Below are positions 17,123 through 26,318 of a stretch of DNA of 64,000 bases, piece by piece; the first letter of the stretch is position 1, and every line of letters starts with the position of its first letter. The notes under the pieces are model-generated. The model was not told the origin of the DNA. It did no database searches and worked only from the letters and a program-made list of their open reading frames with translations. Source of the stretch: Massilibacteroides vaginae (GTDB lineage: Bacteria; Bacteroidota; Bacteroidia; Bacteroidales; Tannerellaceae); the NCBI RefSeq assembly GCF_900178525.1, contig NZ_FXDJ01000009.1:952263-1016262 (forward strand), in the 5' to 3' direction. A program made the translations under genes and the position numbers.

Positions 17123-17997
17123 AACAAGATACTTTTTACTGGTCTGGCTCCTAATATGTCACTTGGCAAAATGTTGAAGATCACAGTCCTCCCTCCATTT
17201 TTTTCGGCTATTTCAATTTGCAACACTTTGTCAGAAGATAATGTGAACTTATTGAATGCATAGACAGAGCGGTAAGTGCTTCTGCCCGTTGCTCTGGCTA
17301 AAGAATTATTATTAAATTCCCTTACCGGAAAAATAGACTCTTCCTGACTGGCCTGTTTCTTAAACTTCTTCCTGTCTTTAACTGTGAACCGTACATAATC
17401 AATATCATAGGTAACATCAGATGTGTTATTAATTCCAAGATGAAAATACAGAATATTCCCTTTTACATATATTCCCCTTGCCGTTGCTTCTATCTTATGT
17501 TTTCTTTCACCAATACTGGCAATATCACGGATATTATCTTTATAGATTGAGTTCAGGATCATCTGCAGGATCATGGGTGATTCTCCGTCAATATCTTTCA
17601 ATATGATCTCCTTCCTGTTGTTAGGCATCTTATCGGTAAGTGATGAAACGATAGGATTCATCTCATGGAACAGAATTCCGGGATCATCATTAAAGGAAGC
17701 GATAAACGTATAGAAACTTCCGTCTTCACAGATCACAGAGAAATTTGTTTCTCCTTCGAATCCTTTATAAGCCGCTTTTACACGAATCACATTTTCCGTC
17801 TCCTCCGCTTTGCCGGCAATCAGGAAATTACTTCCCAGATCGACATATTTCACTTTTGCAGGGAAAGTAATATGAACTGTCTTAATAAAACCAACTTCCA
17901 GTGGAAAAGGAGCTACTTTTTCTACTCCCTGGGCAGATAGCTTAAAAGAAGACAATATAATTGAAATCAATAATAGAAATACATTTTTTCTTTTCAT
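17119..17997 (-). CDS. traN: Conjugal transfer protein TraN (DUF4138)
   Basis: The 292-residue protein has an SPI signal peptide (SSFKLSAQ). The DUF4138 pattern is clear: 'FIKTVHITFPAKVKYVDLGS', 'NVIRVKAAYKGFEGETNFSVIC', 'GIYVKGNILYFHLGINNTSDVTYDIDYVRFTVKDRKK', 'FNKFTLSSDKVLQIEIAEKNGGR'. TraN is a VirB9-like periplasmic to outer-membrane partner of the transfer channel. It is packed between traM and traO in the operon. Confidence 0.92.
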   Translation of the reverse strand: MKRKNVFLLLISIILSSFKLSAQGVEKVAPFPLEVGFIKTVHITFPAKVKYVDLGSNFLIAGKAEETENVIRVKAAYKGFEGETNFSVICEDGSFYTFIASFNDDPGILFHEMNPIVSSLTDKMPNNRKEIILKDIDGESPMILQMILNSIYKDNIRDIASIGERKHKIEATARGIYVKGNILYFHLGINNTSDVTYDIDYVRFTVKDRKKFKKQASQEESIFPVREFNNNSLARATGRSTYRSVYAFNKFTLSSDKVLQIEIAEKNGGRTVIFNILPSDILGARPVKSILL

Positions 17998-18005
17998 GGG
18001 GAATT

Positions 18006-19157
18006 TTATTTTAGTGGTAATAACATGACCTGGTAATTTGCTTTCAGAGTAACTTTTACAGTTCTCATTTTACGTGATAAGAGCTGGCTACCTCCCTGCA
18101 TAACTGCACGTGAAGCATCCATCGCTATCTGTTGTCCCGCACTCCGGGCTACGGATATACTGCCAATACCGGAGCTCGCATTCGCTGCAGCCTCTTTTGC
18201 TGCTGTCAGCTCCGCACTGCCGGGACAGAAGACACCGCTCACACCATCCGTATCATAGACTTTCAGATGTACAGGGATGATATTTCCGGAATATTCAATG
18301 CTGCTGATAATGATATCCAACCGGTCACCCTGTATTCTTGCTGTACCTGCCACTAACTGGTTCTTTGGAATAATCATATTACCGACCTGTAGCGGTTCAA
18401 GAAGTTTGAGCATTACACGCTCTCCATTCATCACCGTTATTTCTTCGTAGATACAGGCCTTGATTGTATTCTTTCCAGTCTCATAGCCTTCACCCACAGC
18501 CGTAATAAAGCCGGCATTATAGGGCATATTTAAATACAATTCATCAGCAAGCGTAGTAACAACTTCTTTTTCCGGTTTGGTGACTTCTAAAGCATTGCGG
18601 TGTTCGTCTATTTCAGGCAGAGGTAATTCTTGTTTTGGAGCCTGTGTCTGTATGAACTGTTTCAATAGCTCTATCTTTTCCTTGTCATTCCCGGTACTGG
18701 ATGTTCCGTTTTTTTCTTTTCGTAATCTGGATATTTCATTGTTTAATCGTTCATTTTCATAGGCCAGATTATCAAAATCATCATATATCCGGCTATTGGT
18801 CATGTTTAACTTTTCCTTTAAATCTAAAACAACAGACTTGTCCGGATCATTATCATTTAATTCAACGCTACCTGTATTCCCTGGATTAGACAAATCAAAC
18901 ATATAATCCTGTAGTGATTTCATCCTTTCATTCTTGCTCTCTTCAAATTTTGAATTCTCGTAGGCTGATTTCTTGTCTTTCAACTCTTCGGTATAAGCTT
19001 CCGGCAGTTCTGAGATTAACTGTGAAGAATTAGCAGTTGAAGGATTCTCCTTGCCGTCAAGGAAGAAGATATAGTATAGAAATGCTCCTCCTATAATCGC
19101 CAAGGCAACATAGAAGAGTAAATCTTTCTTATTCTTTAACTTATTTGTTATATTCAT
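18006..19157 (-). CDS. traM: Conjugative transposon protein TraM (VirB10-like)
   Basis: The 383-residue protein has one N-terminal membrane anchor (LLFYVALAIIGGAFLYYIFFL). A coiled-coil region (residues 60-155) follows, then the VirB10-like C-terminal core: 'TIKACIYEEITVMNGERVMLKLLEPLQVGNMIIPKNQLVAG', 'RLDIIISSIEYSGNIIPVHLKVYDTDG' and KVTLKANYQVMLLPL. It links the inner and outer membranes in the type IV secretion channel. It overlaps the small gene upstream by 17 bases. Confidence 0.92.
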   Translation of the reverse strand: MNITNKLKNKKDLLFYVALAIIGGAFLYYIFFLDGKENPSTANSSQLISELPEAYTEELKDKKSAYENSKFEESKNERMKSLQDYMFDLSNPGNTGSVELNDNDPDKSVVLDLKEKLNMTNSRIYDDFDNLAYENERLNNEISRLRKEKNGTSSTGNDKEKIELLKQFIQTQAPKQELPLPEIDEHRNALEVTKPEKEVVTTLADELYLNMPYNAGFITAVGEGYETGKNTIKACIYEEITVMNGERVMLKLLEPLQVGNMIIPKNQLVAGTARIQGDRLDIIISSIEYSGNIIPVHLKVYDTDGVSGVFCPGSAELTAAKEAAANASSGIGSISVARSAGQQIAMDASRAVMQGGSQLLSRKMRTVKVTLKANYQVMLLPLK

Positions 19158-19335
19158 CCTGTAACTTATTTATGATTTGTTCGACACGTTCCTGTTTATC
19201 AGATTCTCTATTGTATATCTTTGTAAATAAGCTGATCACGTAGAGAATTAATATAAGACAGATTAAACCGATTCCGACAAGCTTTCTCTGTTCAGCTTTC
19301 TTATCGACTTTTTCAATATCATTTTCGTCCATCAT
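19141..19335 (-). CDS. Small membrane protein in the TraL position
   Basis: The 64-residue protein has one membrane segment (LVGIGLICLILILYVISLF) flanked by charged ends (VDKKAEQRK, ESDKQERVEQIINKLQDEY). It overlaps traK by 4 bases and traM by 17. In CTnDOT this place holds traL, a longer DUF3989 protein, so this may be a shortened TraL or a replacement. The tight packing makes it a certain operon member; the TraL identity is inferred from position. Confidence 0.7.
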   Translation of the reverse strand: MMDENDIEKVDKKAEQRKLVGIGLICLILILYVISLFTKIYNRESDKQERVEQIINKLQDEYNK

Positions 19336-19955
19336 CTTTCCAGTTTTCTTAGTTCTTTATTATCTATCACTCTGAAATCTTCAATCATAAAGCCGTGAGA
19401 ATTATTATCACTCCTGTTCACATTAATTAGTTTACAGGTAGTGATAAGGGTACGTTCCGTAATATTCGATTCACGAATAATGATCTGTCTGCCATGTGTT
19501 GTTACGGTATAGGGATAGACATCGAAGTCACATTCGAATTTGTCAATCTCGATCACCTGACTCATGTTTCCTGATATCATCCGGTTGAAGTACCCCTTTT
19601 CTGCCAGATCCTTATAGTAATTATAGGCTGACTTATCAGCAAGAAATAAGGAACGCTGTATGTTCGATTCAATGGCGTTCTTATCCGGCGAAAGGGTGAA
19701 AAAGAGTTCATGAAATCGCTTCACATGATCCCTTGCTTCAACCGGACGGTTCTGATTGATATCCTGGGCAAGAGCCAGCATGAGCGACTTCCCTTCATCC
19801 AGTACATAGATTTTCTGCCGTTGTGCTTCTGCGTAGCTGTAAGCACTCCATACACTATAAACCGTTATGAGCGTACAGCAGGCGACAAACACGATGCCGA
19901 ACAGGCGAATTTGTTTGAACGACGTTTCTATATTTTGAAGACATTTGAATTCCAT
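19332..19955 (-). CDS. traK: Conjugative transposon protein TraK (VirB8-like)
   Basis: The 207-residue protein has a single N-terminal membrane segment (LFGIVFVACCTLITVYSVW) and a soluble periplasmic domain with TraK marks: 'SYAEAQRQKIYVLDEGKSLMLALAQDINQNRPVEARDHVKRFHELFFTL', 'SAYNYYKDLAEKGYFNRMISGN', 'YPYTVTTHGRQIIIRESNITERTLITTCKL'. It is the VirB8-type scaffold of the channel and lies directly after traJ. Confidence 0.92.
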   Translation of the reverse strand: MEFKCLQNIETSFKQIRLFGIVFVACCTLITVYSVWSAYSYAEAQRQKIYVLDEGKSLMLALAQDINQNRPVEARDHVKRFHELFFTLSPDKNAIESNIQRSLFLADKSAYNYYKDLAEKGYFNRMISGNMSQVIEIDKFECDFDVYPYTVTTHGRQIIIRESNITERTLITTCKLINVNRSDNNSHGFMIEDFRVIDNKELRKLER

Positions 19956-19958
19956 AAT

Positions 19959-20993
19959 TTATTTCCTTCCAAATATATTTTTCATTCCTTGCGCCATTGC
20001 TCCGGCCACTCTTGCTGCTCCACCTCCCATATTTCTCATTCCCTGCGCTGCCGCATTTGTTCCCTTGCTCATGGCCTGGTTTCCTTTACTTGTCATATTA
20101 CGGGCATAAGAACCACTACCTCCGGCCTGAATTACCCAAGAGGCAATAGAGGGAATCGAAAAGTAACCGAATATTCCAACAACTGTCATAGCCAGCAATA
20201 ACGTATTGTTGATTGCTACTCCTGTAGAGAATCCATCCAGTTGTTTTTCACATAACATCATATGTGCACGGGACAGGACAGCCGTAAAGAGATTGGCTAT
20301 CGGTAGCCAAAGAGAAGTTGAAATATATCTTGACATCCAGTTCGATATCGAATTCTCAAACATGGGAAAACAGGCTGCAGCAAATGCCAGGGGACCAAGT
20401 ATAGCCAGGATCAGTAGGAAGAAGGTTCCAACGAGATTTATGATCATACGAGCAGCTGCACTCAGAATATCAAGAAACGATTCCAGGATAGATGTAAAAA
20501 GTGTTTTCTGATACTCCTTCTCAGCCGCTAATTGTCTCCGGGCAATCTCTTTGAAGTCCTGTTCTTCAATTTTTTGGGAACCTTCACTCTCCGACACTTT
20601 TGCCTGCGTCATCTGCTCTTCTTTTGTGAGATGGTAAATGATATCTGACGAAGGATACTCCTGCGCTTTTGCTTCTTCCAGTTCATCGTATTTGTCAAAG
20701 TAGTCAATCTCCTGCGACTCGGCAAGGGCAGAGGTAGCCTTTGCTATCGGCATCATTATTCCATCCAGCGTACCGATGACTAAAGGTTCAAACATCATGA
20801 TGCAGAAAGCAAAGCTAAGCGGTTTAACAAGTGCCCAGAAGTCGATAGGAACAGCATCGGCCATTGCTTTTAACGTCACCATGGAGATAGCGATAAGGCA
20901 ACCGATCATTGCAACTGCTTTTGCAATAATGGCCATATCGCTACAAAGTGGCAGCATGTCTTGCTTCAACGTATATAATAATGCTTCAAACAT
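19959..20993 (-). CDS. traJ: Conjugative transposon protein TraJ (VirB6-like)
   Basis: The 344-residue protein has at least five membrane segments, for example AIIAKAVAMIGCLIAISMVTL and LVGTFFLLILAILGPLAFAAACF. A cytoplasmic or periplasmic loop is rich in Glu and Gln (residues 90-165). The region 'WMSRYISTSLWLPIANLFTAVLSRAH' is typical of TraJ. The C-terminus is Gly/Ala-rich and ends in a basic tail (NIFGRK). It is the polytopic pore component of the mating channel. Confidence 0.9.
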   Translation of the reverse strand: MFEALLYTLKQDMLPLCSDMAIIAKAVAMIGCLIAISMVTLKAMADAVPIDFWALVKPLSFAFCIMMFEPLVIGTLDGIMMPIAKATSALAESQEIDYFDKYDELEEAKAQEYPSSDIIYHLTKEEQMTQAKVSESEGSQKIEEQDFKEIARRQLAAEKEYQKTLFTSILESFLDILSAAARMIINLVGTFFLLILAILGPLAFAAACFPMFENSISNWMSRYISTSLWLPIANLFTAVLSRAHMMLCEKQLDGFSTGVAINNTLLLAMTVVGIFGYFSIPSIASWVIQAGGSGSYARNMTSKGNQAMSKGTNAAAQGMRNMGGGAARVAGAMAQGMKNIFGRK

Positions 20994-21014
20994 GTTTTTT
21001 CTCTTTTGCTGGGA

Positions 21015-21605
21015 TTATCGGAGCAATTCCCGCTCGAGACGTCGTTGCTCTTTTTTTCTGTTTATCGATTCGGATTCTCCTGTCATTTGAAAGTTCAGAC
21101 CTCTGGACTCGTTATGTAAAGCCAGTATCCGGGCATGATAAGTGTCGATCGCATCCAAACGGTCTTTATCGGGAATAGACATCCCTGTATTAACAATCAC
21201 ATTATTAAGCCCTTCTATGTTTTTTGCAATAGCAGATATTATATTTTCCTGCTGTTTACGGTAAACATTGATCTGATCCGAAGTGAAGTTCTTATCGCTC
21301 ATTACTTTAGAATAAGTTGTCTGATAACCGACAACGGTTTCGGTAGAGAGCTTGATGCAGCCTTCAACATTTCGGCTTTTCTTAACTATGCTGTGAACAT
21401 CCTTTAGCGCATCATAGTATTCCTGGCCCTGCTCAAAGATTTTCTTTGACTCTTTCAGATTATCGACTGTTGAAGTGGCGGTTGACGAAAACTCAATATA
21501 ATCGAGAGCTTTCATAAACAGGTTTCCAAGATCTGTGACCGGAAACTGTGCTTTGGCATTTGCCATAAATGCCAAGCAAATTGATAGTAAATAAAACTTT
21601 TTCAT
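21015..21605 (-). CDS. traI: Conjugal transfer protein TraI (DUF4141)
   Basis: The 196-residue protein has an SPI signal peptide (SICLAFMANAKAQ). The mature chain is a long helical VirB5-like protein: 'DLGNLFMKALDYIEFSSTATSTVDNLKESKKIFEQGQEYYDALKDVHSIVKKSRNVEGCIKL', with a basic end KKEQRRLERELLR. It is a periplasmic pilus or channel accessory. It lies between traG and traJ in the standard order. Confidence 0.9.
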   Translation of the reverse strand: MKKFYLLSICLAFMANAKAQFPVTDLGNLFMKALDYIEFSSTATSTVDNLKESKKIFEQGQEYYDALKDVHSIVKKSRNVEGCIKLSTETVVGYQTTYSKVMSDKNFTSDQINVYRKQQENIISAIAKNIEGLNNVIVNTGMSIPDKDRLDAIDTYHARILALHNESRGLNFQMTGESESINRKKEQRRLERELLR

Positions 21606-21629
21606 TTTCGATAGATTTTATATTATTTA

Positions 21630-24107
21630 TTAATTAGATAGTTGCTCTATAGCTTTATGCATACTTCCCAGTTTTTTATAAAGACTGAATAGTCTGTGTT
21701 TTTCAGATTCTTTGGTCGTATAGCACCAGGCTTCCTTGCGGCTTACCTCGATGGCATATACTGCAGACTGTTTACCTCCCAATCCGATCCAACATTCTTT
21801 GTATTTGGAATTTGGACGGTTGCTCCGGTTAATTGACAATATCTGTGCTTTGTCTTTATCGGAGAGTGCAAGAAGTTTCTGAATATTTCCAAACTTATTT
21901 TTGTAATTACTCTGATCGAGCAGGATCTTACAACCGGAATTGTTCACTATAGAATCTTTCACAATCTCTGAGTCCAGAATATCTTCTATCTCCTGTGTGA
22001 CCATTATGACCTCTCCGTAATACTTTCTTACTGTTTTATAGAGGTACTTAATGTATTCAGCCATGCCGTCTTTTGCGATTGCTTTCCATGCCTCTTCCAT
22101 CATAAGGATTTTACGGATATCCTTCAGTCTTCGCATTTTATTGACATAAGCTTCCATGATGACAAGCGTTACGACAGGGAAAAGAGTTTTATTATCACGT
22201 ATGGCATCGATCTCAAACACGATAAAACGCTTGTTTAACAGGTCAAGGTCTTCTTCCGAATTTAACAGGTAATCAAATTCTCCGCCTTTATAATAGGGTT
22301 GCAAGACATACAGAAAGTTGTCGATATCAAACATATCCGGCTTAAACTTCGGATCGTTTTGCAACGCCTCCCTGAATTCCACATCAACAAACTCATAGAA
22401 TGTGTTGAAAGAAGGCTTCACCTTTCCGCTTTGTAATTGTTTTATATATTCGCTGACGGCACGTTCAACGGTTACACGTTCTGTATCGTTTACATTACCT
22501 TCTCTACGCCATAAGGATAGGATTAGCGTTTTCAGGGAGTCCTTCTTTTCAACATCATATATCTTATCTTCGGTAAAAAATGGATTGAAAGCAATCGGAT
22601 TTTCTTCCGTGTATGTATAATAAATACCATCTTCTCCTTTTGTTGCCTCATTGATCATAATGCATTGCGCCTCATATGAGTTTCCCATGTCAACGATGAT
22701 AATATGACTATCCTGCTCGTAATAGTGTCTTAGGAAATGATTCATTGCAAATGATTTACCGGAGCCGGAGGGCCCGATCACAAACTTATTCCCATTCGTA
22801 ATAATACCGACCTCCTGTGGATGGTCAGAGATGTCAACATGGACAGGCTTACCTGTTATCCGGTCTGATAGGCGTATCCCTTTGGGAGATGGAGAATCCT
22901 GATAATTTGTTTCACTGGCAAAGAAACAGAGTGCATTTTCCAGAAATGTGATATAGGTTTCTTCACGGGGAAAATCACCGGCATTACCGGGTATGGACGA
23001 CCAGAACAAGACAGGGCTATCAGTCGTGTTATGATGTATCCGACAACCGATTTTTGCAATTGAACTTCCCACTTCATTTTTTATCTGACGTAACTCTTCT
23101 TTATCATCAGACCAGGCCATCACATTACAATGACATCTGACAGAAGTCAGTTTAAGAGTAGAAGACAACTCCAGATAGGCATCAATGAATTCTTTGTTGA
23201 CAAGATTGCTGCTGCTCAGTTGTTGCAGTGAATACATCTTATCCGATGTTTTCTCCAGTTCTCTTTTTATCTCATCACTGTCCTCAATAAAGATCACCTG
23301 ATTGTAAATATGGTTACACGTCAGGAGCAGTCCTAGTGGAGCAACAAAGGAAACCAGGCAATCACAATTCTCTGTACTGTATTGTTCATACCGTAAATCT
23401 GTACTGACTATTGGAGATACCTGATCGGCAGAGGATATCGTATGTACTACAATCCGGTTGTCTCCGATCTTTACGCCATCGTCATCAATGACAAAATCCT
23501 GCAACGGAAGGCGGTTATCTTCCTGGGTGAGATTCATATATTTACCCAATATTCCCTCGTTCTCTTTTGTTCCCAAAAGACCGTCAGTACCAACACGTTC
23601 GATTTGTATGATCCCTGAATCTTTCAGTATCTGTTCGAACTGTAATATCGAATCGGCGAACTGATCAAAAGATTTCGAGTTTACTTCCTGTGGAACAATA
23701 TGACCTCTCAACAGCATACTATCTACTGATTGGATTTTACTCCTTCCTTTTCTGGATTTTGTAATATACAGGTAACAGCTATGCTTCAGGTAGGGACGGC
23801 CAGAAAAATGCTTCCTGTAAGCATTTTCTAAAAAAGTAGCATCATCGTTTAGAGAGGTTCTGTCGTGGGTTGATTTGGTAAACCAATCCTGTTTACTGAT
23901 TATCGTATAGGCCGGCAGTACTTTAATCGCACGAAGCCATACGGAATGGATTCCTTCATAATCCTCCTTTGACAGTGTGAAGATTTCCGGCAGAACAAGT
24001 TTATAGGCTGCCGTTATCTCAGCCGACTTACTGATCAGAAAATCATTCTCGACAGCATAAATAGGAAAGACCTGTCTTATATCAAAACCTTTAGACACGT
24101 TTTGCAT
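21630..24107 (-). CDS. traG: Conjugation ATPase TraG (VirB4 family)
   Basis: The 825-residue protein has a Walker A motif GPSGSGKSFAM near residue 447 and a Walker B motif ILMMEEAWKAI near residue 670, followed by 'VTQEIEDILDSEIVKDSIVNNSGCKILLDQS'. The N-terminal half (FDIRQVFPIYAVENDFLISK, TLSKEDYEGIHSVWLRAIKVLP) matches Bacteroidales TraG. It powers assembly and substrate transport of the type IV channel at the inner membrane. Length is normal for the family. Confidence 0.94.
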   Translation of the reverse strand: MQNVSKGFDIRQVFPIYAVENDFLISKSAEITAAYKLVLPEIFTLSKEDYEGIHSVWLRAIKVLPAYTIISKQDWFTKSTHDRTSLNDDATFLENAYRKHFSGRPYLKHSCYLYITKSRKGRSKIQSVDSMLLRGHIVPQEVNSKSFDQFADSILQFEQILKDSGIIQIERVGTDGLLGTKENEGILGKYMNLTQEDNRLPLQDFVIDDDGVKIGDNRIVVHTISSADQVSPIVSTDLRYEQYSTENCDCLVSFVAPLGLLLTCNHIYNQVIFIEDSDEIKRELEKTSDKMYSLQQLSSSNLVNKEFIDAYLELSSTLKLTSVRCHCNVMAWSDDKEELRQIKNEVGSSIAKIGCRIHHNTTDSPVLFWSSIPGNAGDFPREETYITFLENALCFFASETNYQDSPSPKGIRLSDRITGKPVHVDISDHPQEVGIITNGNKFVIGPSGSGKSFAMNHFLRHYYEQDSHIIIVDMGNSYEAQCIMINEATKGEDGIYYTYTEENPIAFNPFFTEDKIYDVEKKDSLKTLILSLWRREGNVNDTERVTVERAVSEYIKQLQSGKVKPSFNTFYEFVDVEFREALQNDPKFKPDMFDIDNFLYVLQPYYKGGEFDYLLNSEEDLDLLNKRFIVFEIDAIRDNKTLFPVVTLVIMEAYVNKMRRLKDIRKILMMEEAWKAIAKDGMAEYIKYLYKTVRKYYGEVIMVTQEIEDILDSEIVKDSIVNNSGCKILLDQSNYKNKFGNIQKLLALSDKDKAQILSINRSNRPNSKYKECWIGLGGKQSAVYAIEVSRKEAWCYTTKESEKHRLFSLYKKLGSMHKAIEQLSN

Positions 24108-24108
24108 T

Positions 24109-24420
24109 CTATTTTCTTTTTACAAGTTGATAAATTTCCACAGTGTTCTTTATATAGCGGGGTAACCGTTTTCTAACCATTACCTTCATAACCCCATGTC
24201 TTCCAAATCGCTTATTGATCTTTATTATTCCACCCAGAACACCTGTTACGGATAGTACCAAGATCAGGATCACAAGAAGTACAGGTATGCCTGTGTTTCC
24301 TAGTATTGCAGCGATTATGATGAACAGGACAATGGAAACAGCCGCTAGTATAATGTACTGGCCACGAAGACCGAATACAATAACGGTCTCACCAACGCCG
24401 GGGTTAGAAGGAAAGTCCAT
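24109..24420 (-). CDS. traF: Conjugative transposon protein TraF (DUF4133)
   Basis: The 103-residue protein has the DUF4133 start 'PGVGETVIVFGLRGQYIILAAVSIVLFIIIA', two membrane segments, and the end 'KRFGRHGVMKVMVRKRLPRYIKN'. It is a VirB3-like inner-membrane protein next to the VirB4 ATPase. It ends 1 base before traG and shares one base with the end of traE. Confidence 0.92.
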   Translation of the reverse strand: MDFPSNPGVGETVIVFGLRGQYIILAAVSIVLFIIIAAILGNTGIPVLLVILILVLSVTGVLGGIIKINKRFGRHGVMKVMVRKRLPRYIKNTVEIYQLVKRK

Positions 24421-24761
24421 TAATCAATAAATGTTTTACGGATAAAGGTCTCACCAACCAATAGGGCAATCGCTCCAAGAACAAACGCCAAAGCATGTTT
24501 AGATGACTCAGGATCTTTGCCTTGTATTTTCGCGTAAATACGTACTGCACCAACGACTCCTAGTACCGCTGCAATTACCCAGATCAGCTTCTTTACCGGA
24601 TCATATAAACTTTTTATTTCGCTTGTGGCTTCGTTAATAGCTGCTACACCATTTGAAATGCCGGATTGAGCGAGCAGGCATTCGTAAAAGATTAATAATG
24701 ATGCAAGGGTGAAAATGAACTTTCGTTCAACTTTTCTTAATTGTCTTCTAACTGATTTCAT
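24420..24761 (-). CDS. traE: Conjugative transposon protein TraE (DUF4134)
   Basis: The 113-residue protein has a cleavable N-terminal signal (FIFTLASLLIFYECLLAQSG) and two membrane helices typical of a VirB2-like pilin: 'SLYDPVKKLIWVIAAVLGVVGAVRIYAKIQGKDPESSKHALAFVLGAIALLVGETFIRKTF'. It probably forms the conjugative pilus or channel subunit. Start chosen to keep the whole signal. Confidence 0.92.
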   Translation of the reverse strand: MKSVRRQLRKVERKFIFTLASLLIFYECLLAQSGISNGVAAINEATSEIKSLYDPVKKLIWVIAAVLGVVGAVRIYAKIQGKDPESSKHALAFVLGAIALLVGETFIRKTFID

Positions 24762-24778
24762 ATTTTATAATTTTAATG

Positions 24779-25246
24779 TTAATCCAAGAGTGCTGATAAA
24801 TCAGATAGTTCTGTATTGTCTTTGATATCCCGACTTTTCAGTTCTACATTATCAAGCAAAGAAGATATCCGATTTTTAATCTGATGTCCAAGTTCGGTAC
24901 CACCCAGATTTTTTATTGCTTTTTTTGATTTTTCCGTTAGCTCTTCCTTTCCGGTGATTACAGAATCGATCTGCTCCAATGACTCAAAAGATATTTCCCT
25001 TGTTTCAAGAGGGATCGCTTCCGCTTCATAGTCTATTTCGGGAACCTCCTTTGCTTTTAGCTTGAAAAGTCCTGCTTCTCCGACTTTCGTTTTGCTTACT
25101 CCCATGATAGAAGTAGAATCCGCTGATTTTTTTTTTTGCTGGGGAGTAGTCTTTTTCCGGTTCAGAACTATACAGGCAATCTCAAAAGCTCTAATAAAGA
25201 GGAGAATCGTGCTTATAGATTTCTTTAATCGATTCAACATTTTCAT
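24779..25246 (-). CDS. Hypothetical protein in the TraC/TraD position
   Basis: The 155-residue protein has an N-terminal hydrophobic stretch (ISTILLFIRAFEIACIVL) followed by a Lys-rich segment and a helical acidic tail (LEQIDSVITGKEELTEKSKKAIKNLGG, SLLDNVELKSRDIKDNTELSDLSALLD). Its start overlaps the DUF3408 gene by 56 bases. In CTnDOT the genes traC and traD sit here. The family is not firmly recognised; a membrane-associated accessory of transfer is likely. Confidence 0.6.
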   Translation of the reverse strand: MKMLNRLKKSISTILLFIRAFEIACIVLNRKKTTPQQKKKSADSTSIMGVSKTKVGEAGLFKLKAKEVPEIDYEAEAIPLETREISFESLEQIDSVITGKEELTEKSKKAIKNLGGTELGHQIKNRISSLLDNVELKSRDIKDNTELSDLSALLD

Positions 25247-25427
25247 TTAAATGATCCTGAATTATGTTCTCAACGATATCTGCAATGGGAATGCGCTCAT
25301 ACCCTGGACCACCATAGGACAGGTGGAAGAGCTTAGTCCTTGTTTCTTTCGTGATAAGGACACTTGATTTCTTGCCCTTGTCAAACCGCTTCTTCAAGAA
25401 CTTTCTCTTGTAATCCTCTCTTGTCAT
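25191..25427 (-). CDS. DUF3408 protein (TraB-like)
   Basis: The 78-residue protein is basic at the N-terminus (MTREDYKRKFLKKRFDKGKKSS). The DUF3408 core follows: 'VLITKETRTKLFHLSYGGPGYERIPIADIVENIIQDHLNENVESI', a ribbon-helix-helix-like pattern. It overlaps the ParA-like gene upstream by 47 bases. In CTnDOT-type elements the DUF3408 protein is called TraB and follows TraA; it probably binds DNA together with the ParA-like ATPase. Confidence 0.8.
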   Translation of the reverse strand: MTREDYKRKFLKKRFDKGKKSSVLITKETRTKLFHLSYGGPGYERIPIADIVENIIQDHLNENVESIKEIYKHDSPLY

Positions 25428-26187
25428 ATGTTGAATCTATATAGGTTAATAATTCCTCTGTAAAGCCTTCCAGGTTTATGGATGTCCCTTTTGTTGCCGC
25501 TTTCATTGCCGGGAAAAAGGTTGAATTGAAAACGAAACGGGCATCTTCTTCTATCTCTTTCTTGAACTTGGAGGATGCAGGGAAATAATGTTCCATCACC
25601 CGGAGTTTTAACGGTTTAATGACTTCTATGTCATACTTCTCGTAGAGGTTATTCTTTTCCCGTTTATCCACTTTATTCCAGAATAAATATATATTATCTG
25701 ATTTGCCGGATTTTTTGAATAATTCAGACAGAGTAAAGGCAAACTCCAATGTGGATTCCATGACTTTGCGCTCCGCTTCCATCGGGATAAACAGGTAGTC
25801 CATTCCTTTAATCGCTTTCACGATATGTTCTGAATTTACCGTACCTGGAAAATCAAAAAAGATATAATCATATGTTACCGAGGATTTGTTCAAGACCTCC
25901 TCTGCAAAACCTAGTATATCAGGGCTTTCACACGAAAAGACAGGATATGGCTTTTTCTGAAGTCTCTCAAATTGGGACTGAGCCATCTGATTGAATGAAG
26001 CAATAGACATGATCTGCTTCTTTTCTCTTTCACGCTGCTTCTTGATGCTGAACTGTGGATAGTCACAGTCTATCACGGCAACATTAAATCCTTTTTCATA
26101 GTAAAGGATACTGGCCAGAAGAGTAGTAAAGGTGGATTTACCAACACCACCCTTCTGGGAAGAAATACTTATTAATTTTGTGCCCAT
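25381..26187 (-). CDS. traA: ParA-family ATPase TraA
   Basis: The 268-residue protein starts MGTKLISISSQKGGVGKST (deviant Walker A, ParA type). 'NVAVIDCDYPQFSIKKQRE' and the Walker B-like 'YDYIFFDFPGTVNSEHIVKAI' follow, then 'GMDYLFIPMEAERKVMESTLEFAF'. This is the TraA of Bacteroidales ICEs, a partition-type ATPase at the head of the tra operon. Its gene lies just below a paired 15-bp site (26264-26297), suggesting local regulation or partition. Confidence 0.9.
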   Translation of the reverse strand: MGTKLISISSQKGGVGKSTFTTLLASILYYEKGFNVAVIDCDYPQFSIKKQREREKKQIMSIASFNQMAQSQFERLQKKPYPVFSCESPDILGFAEEVLNKSSVTYDYIFFDFPGTVNSEHIVKAIKGMDYLFIPMEAERKVMESTLEFAFTLSELFKKSGKSDNIYLFWNKVDKREKNNLYEKYDIEVIKPLKLRVMEHYFPASSKFKKEIEEDARFVFNSTFFPAMKAATKGTSINLEGFTEELLTYIDSTYDKRGLQEKVLEEAV

Positions 26188-26263
26188 ACCGAAAATATTT
26201 AATTTGATATTTTCGGCAAATAAAGAGAAGAATTTCTGTTTTTGGGTTATTTTTCAAGTTCAC

Positions 26264-26297
26264 GGAACGCTTATACCCGATTAGGAACGCTTATACC
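26264..26297. repeat. Doublet of a 15-bp site upstream of traA
   Basis: GGAACGCTTATACC occurs at 26264-26277 and 26284-26297, 20 bases apart (two turns of the helix), with GATTA between the units. The same doublet, including the spacer, occurs at 27016-27050. This one lies between the traA start and the end of the small minus-strand gene at 26319. It is a candidate operator or oriT-related site. Confidence 0.85.
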
Positions 26298-26318
26298 ACT
26301 TTTATACTAAATCACTTT

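Noticed and set aside
24779-25427. Frameshift between traB and the next gene
   Set aside because: The 56-base overlap is like other overlaps in this compact operon, and both frames end cleanly.
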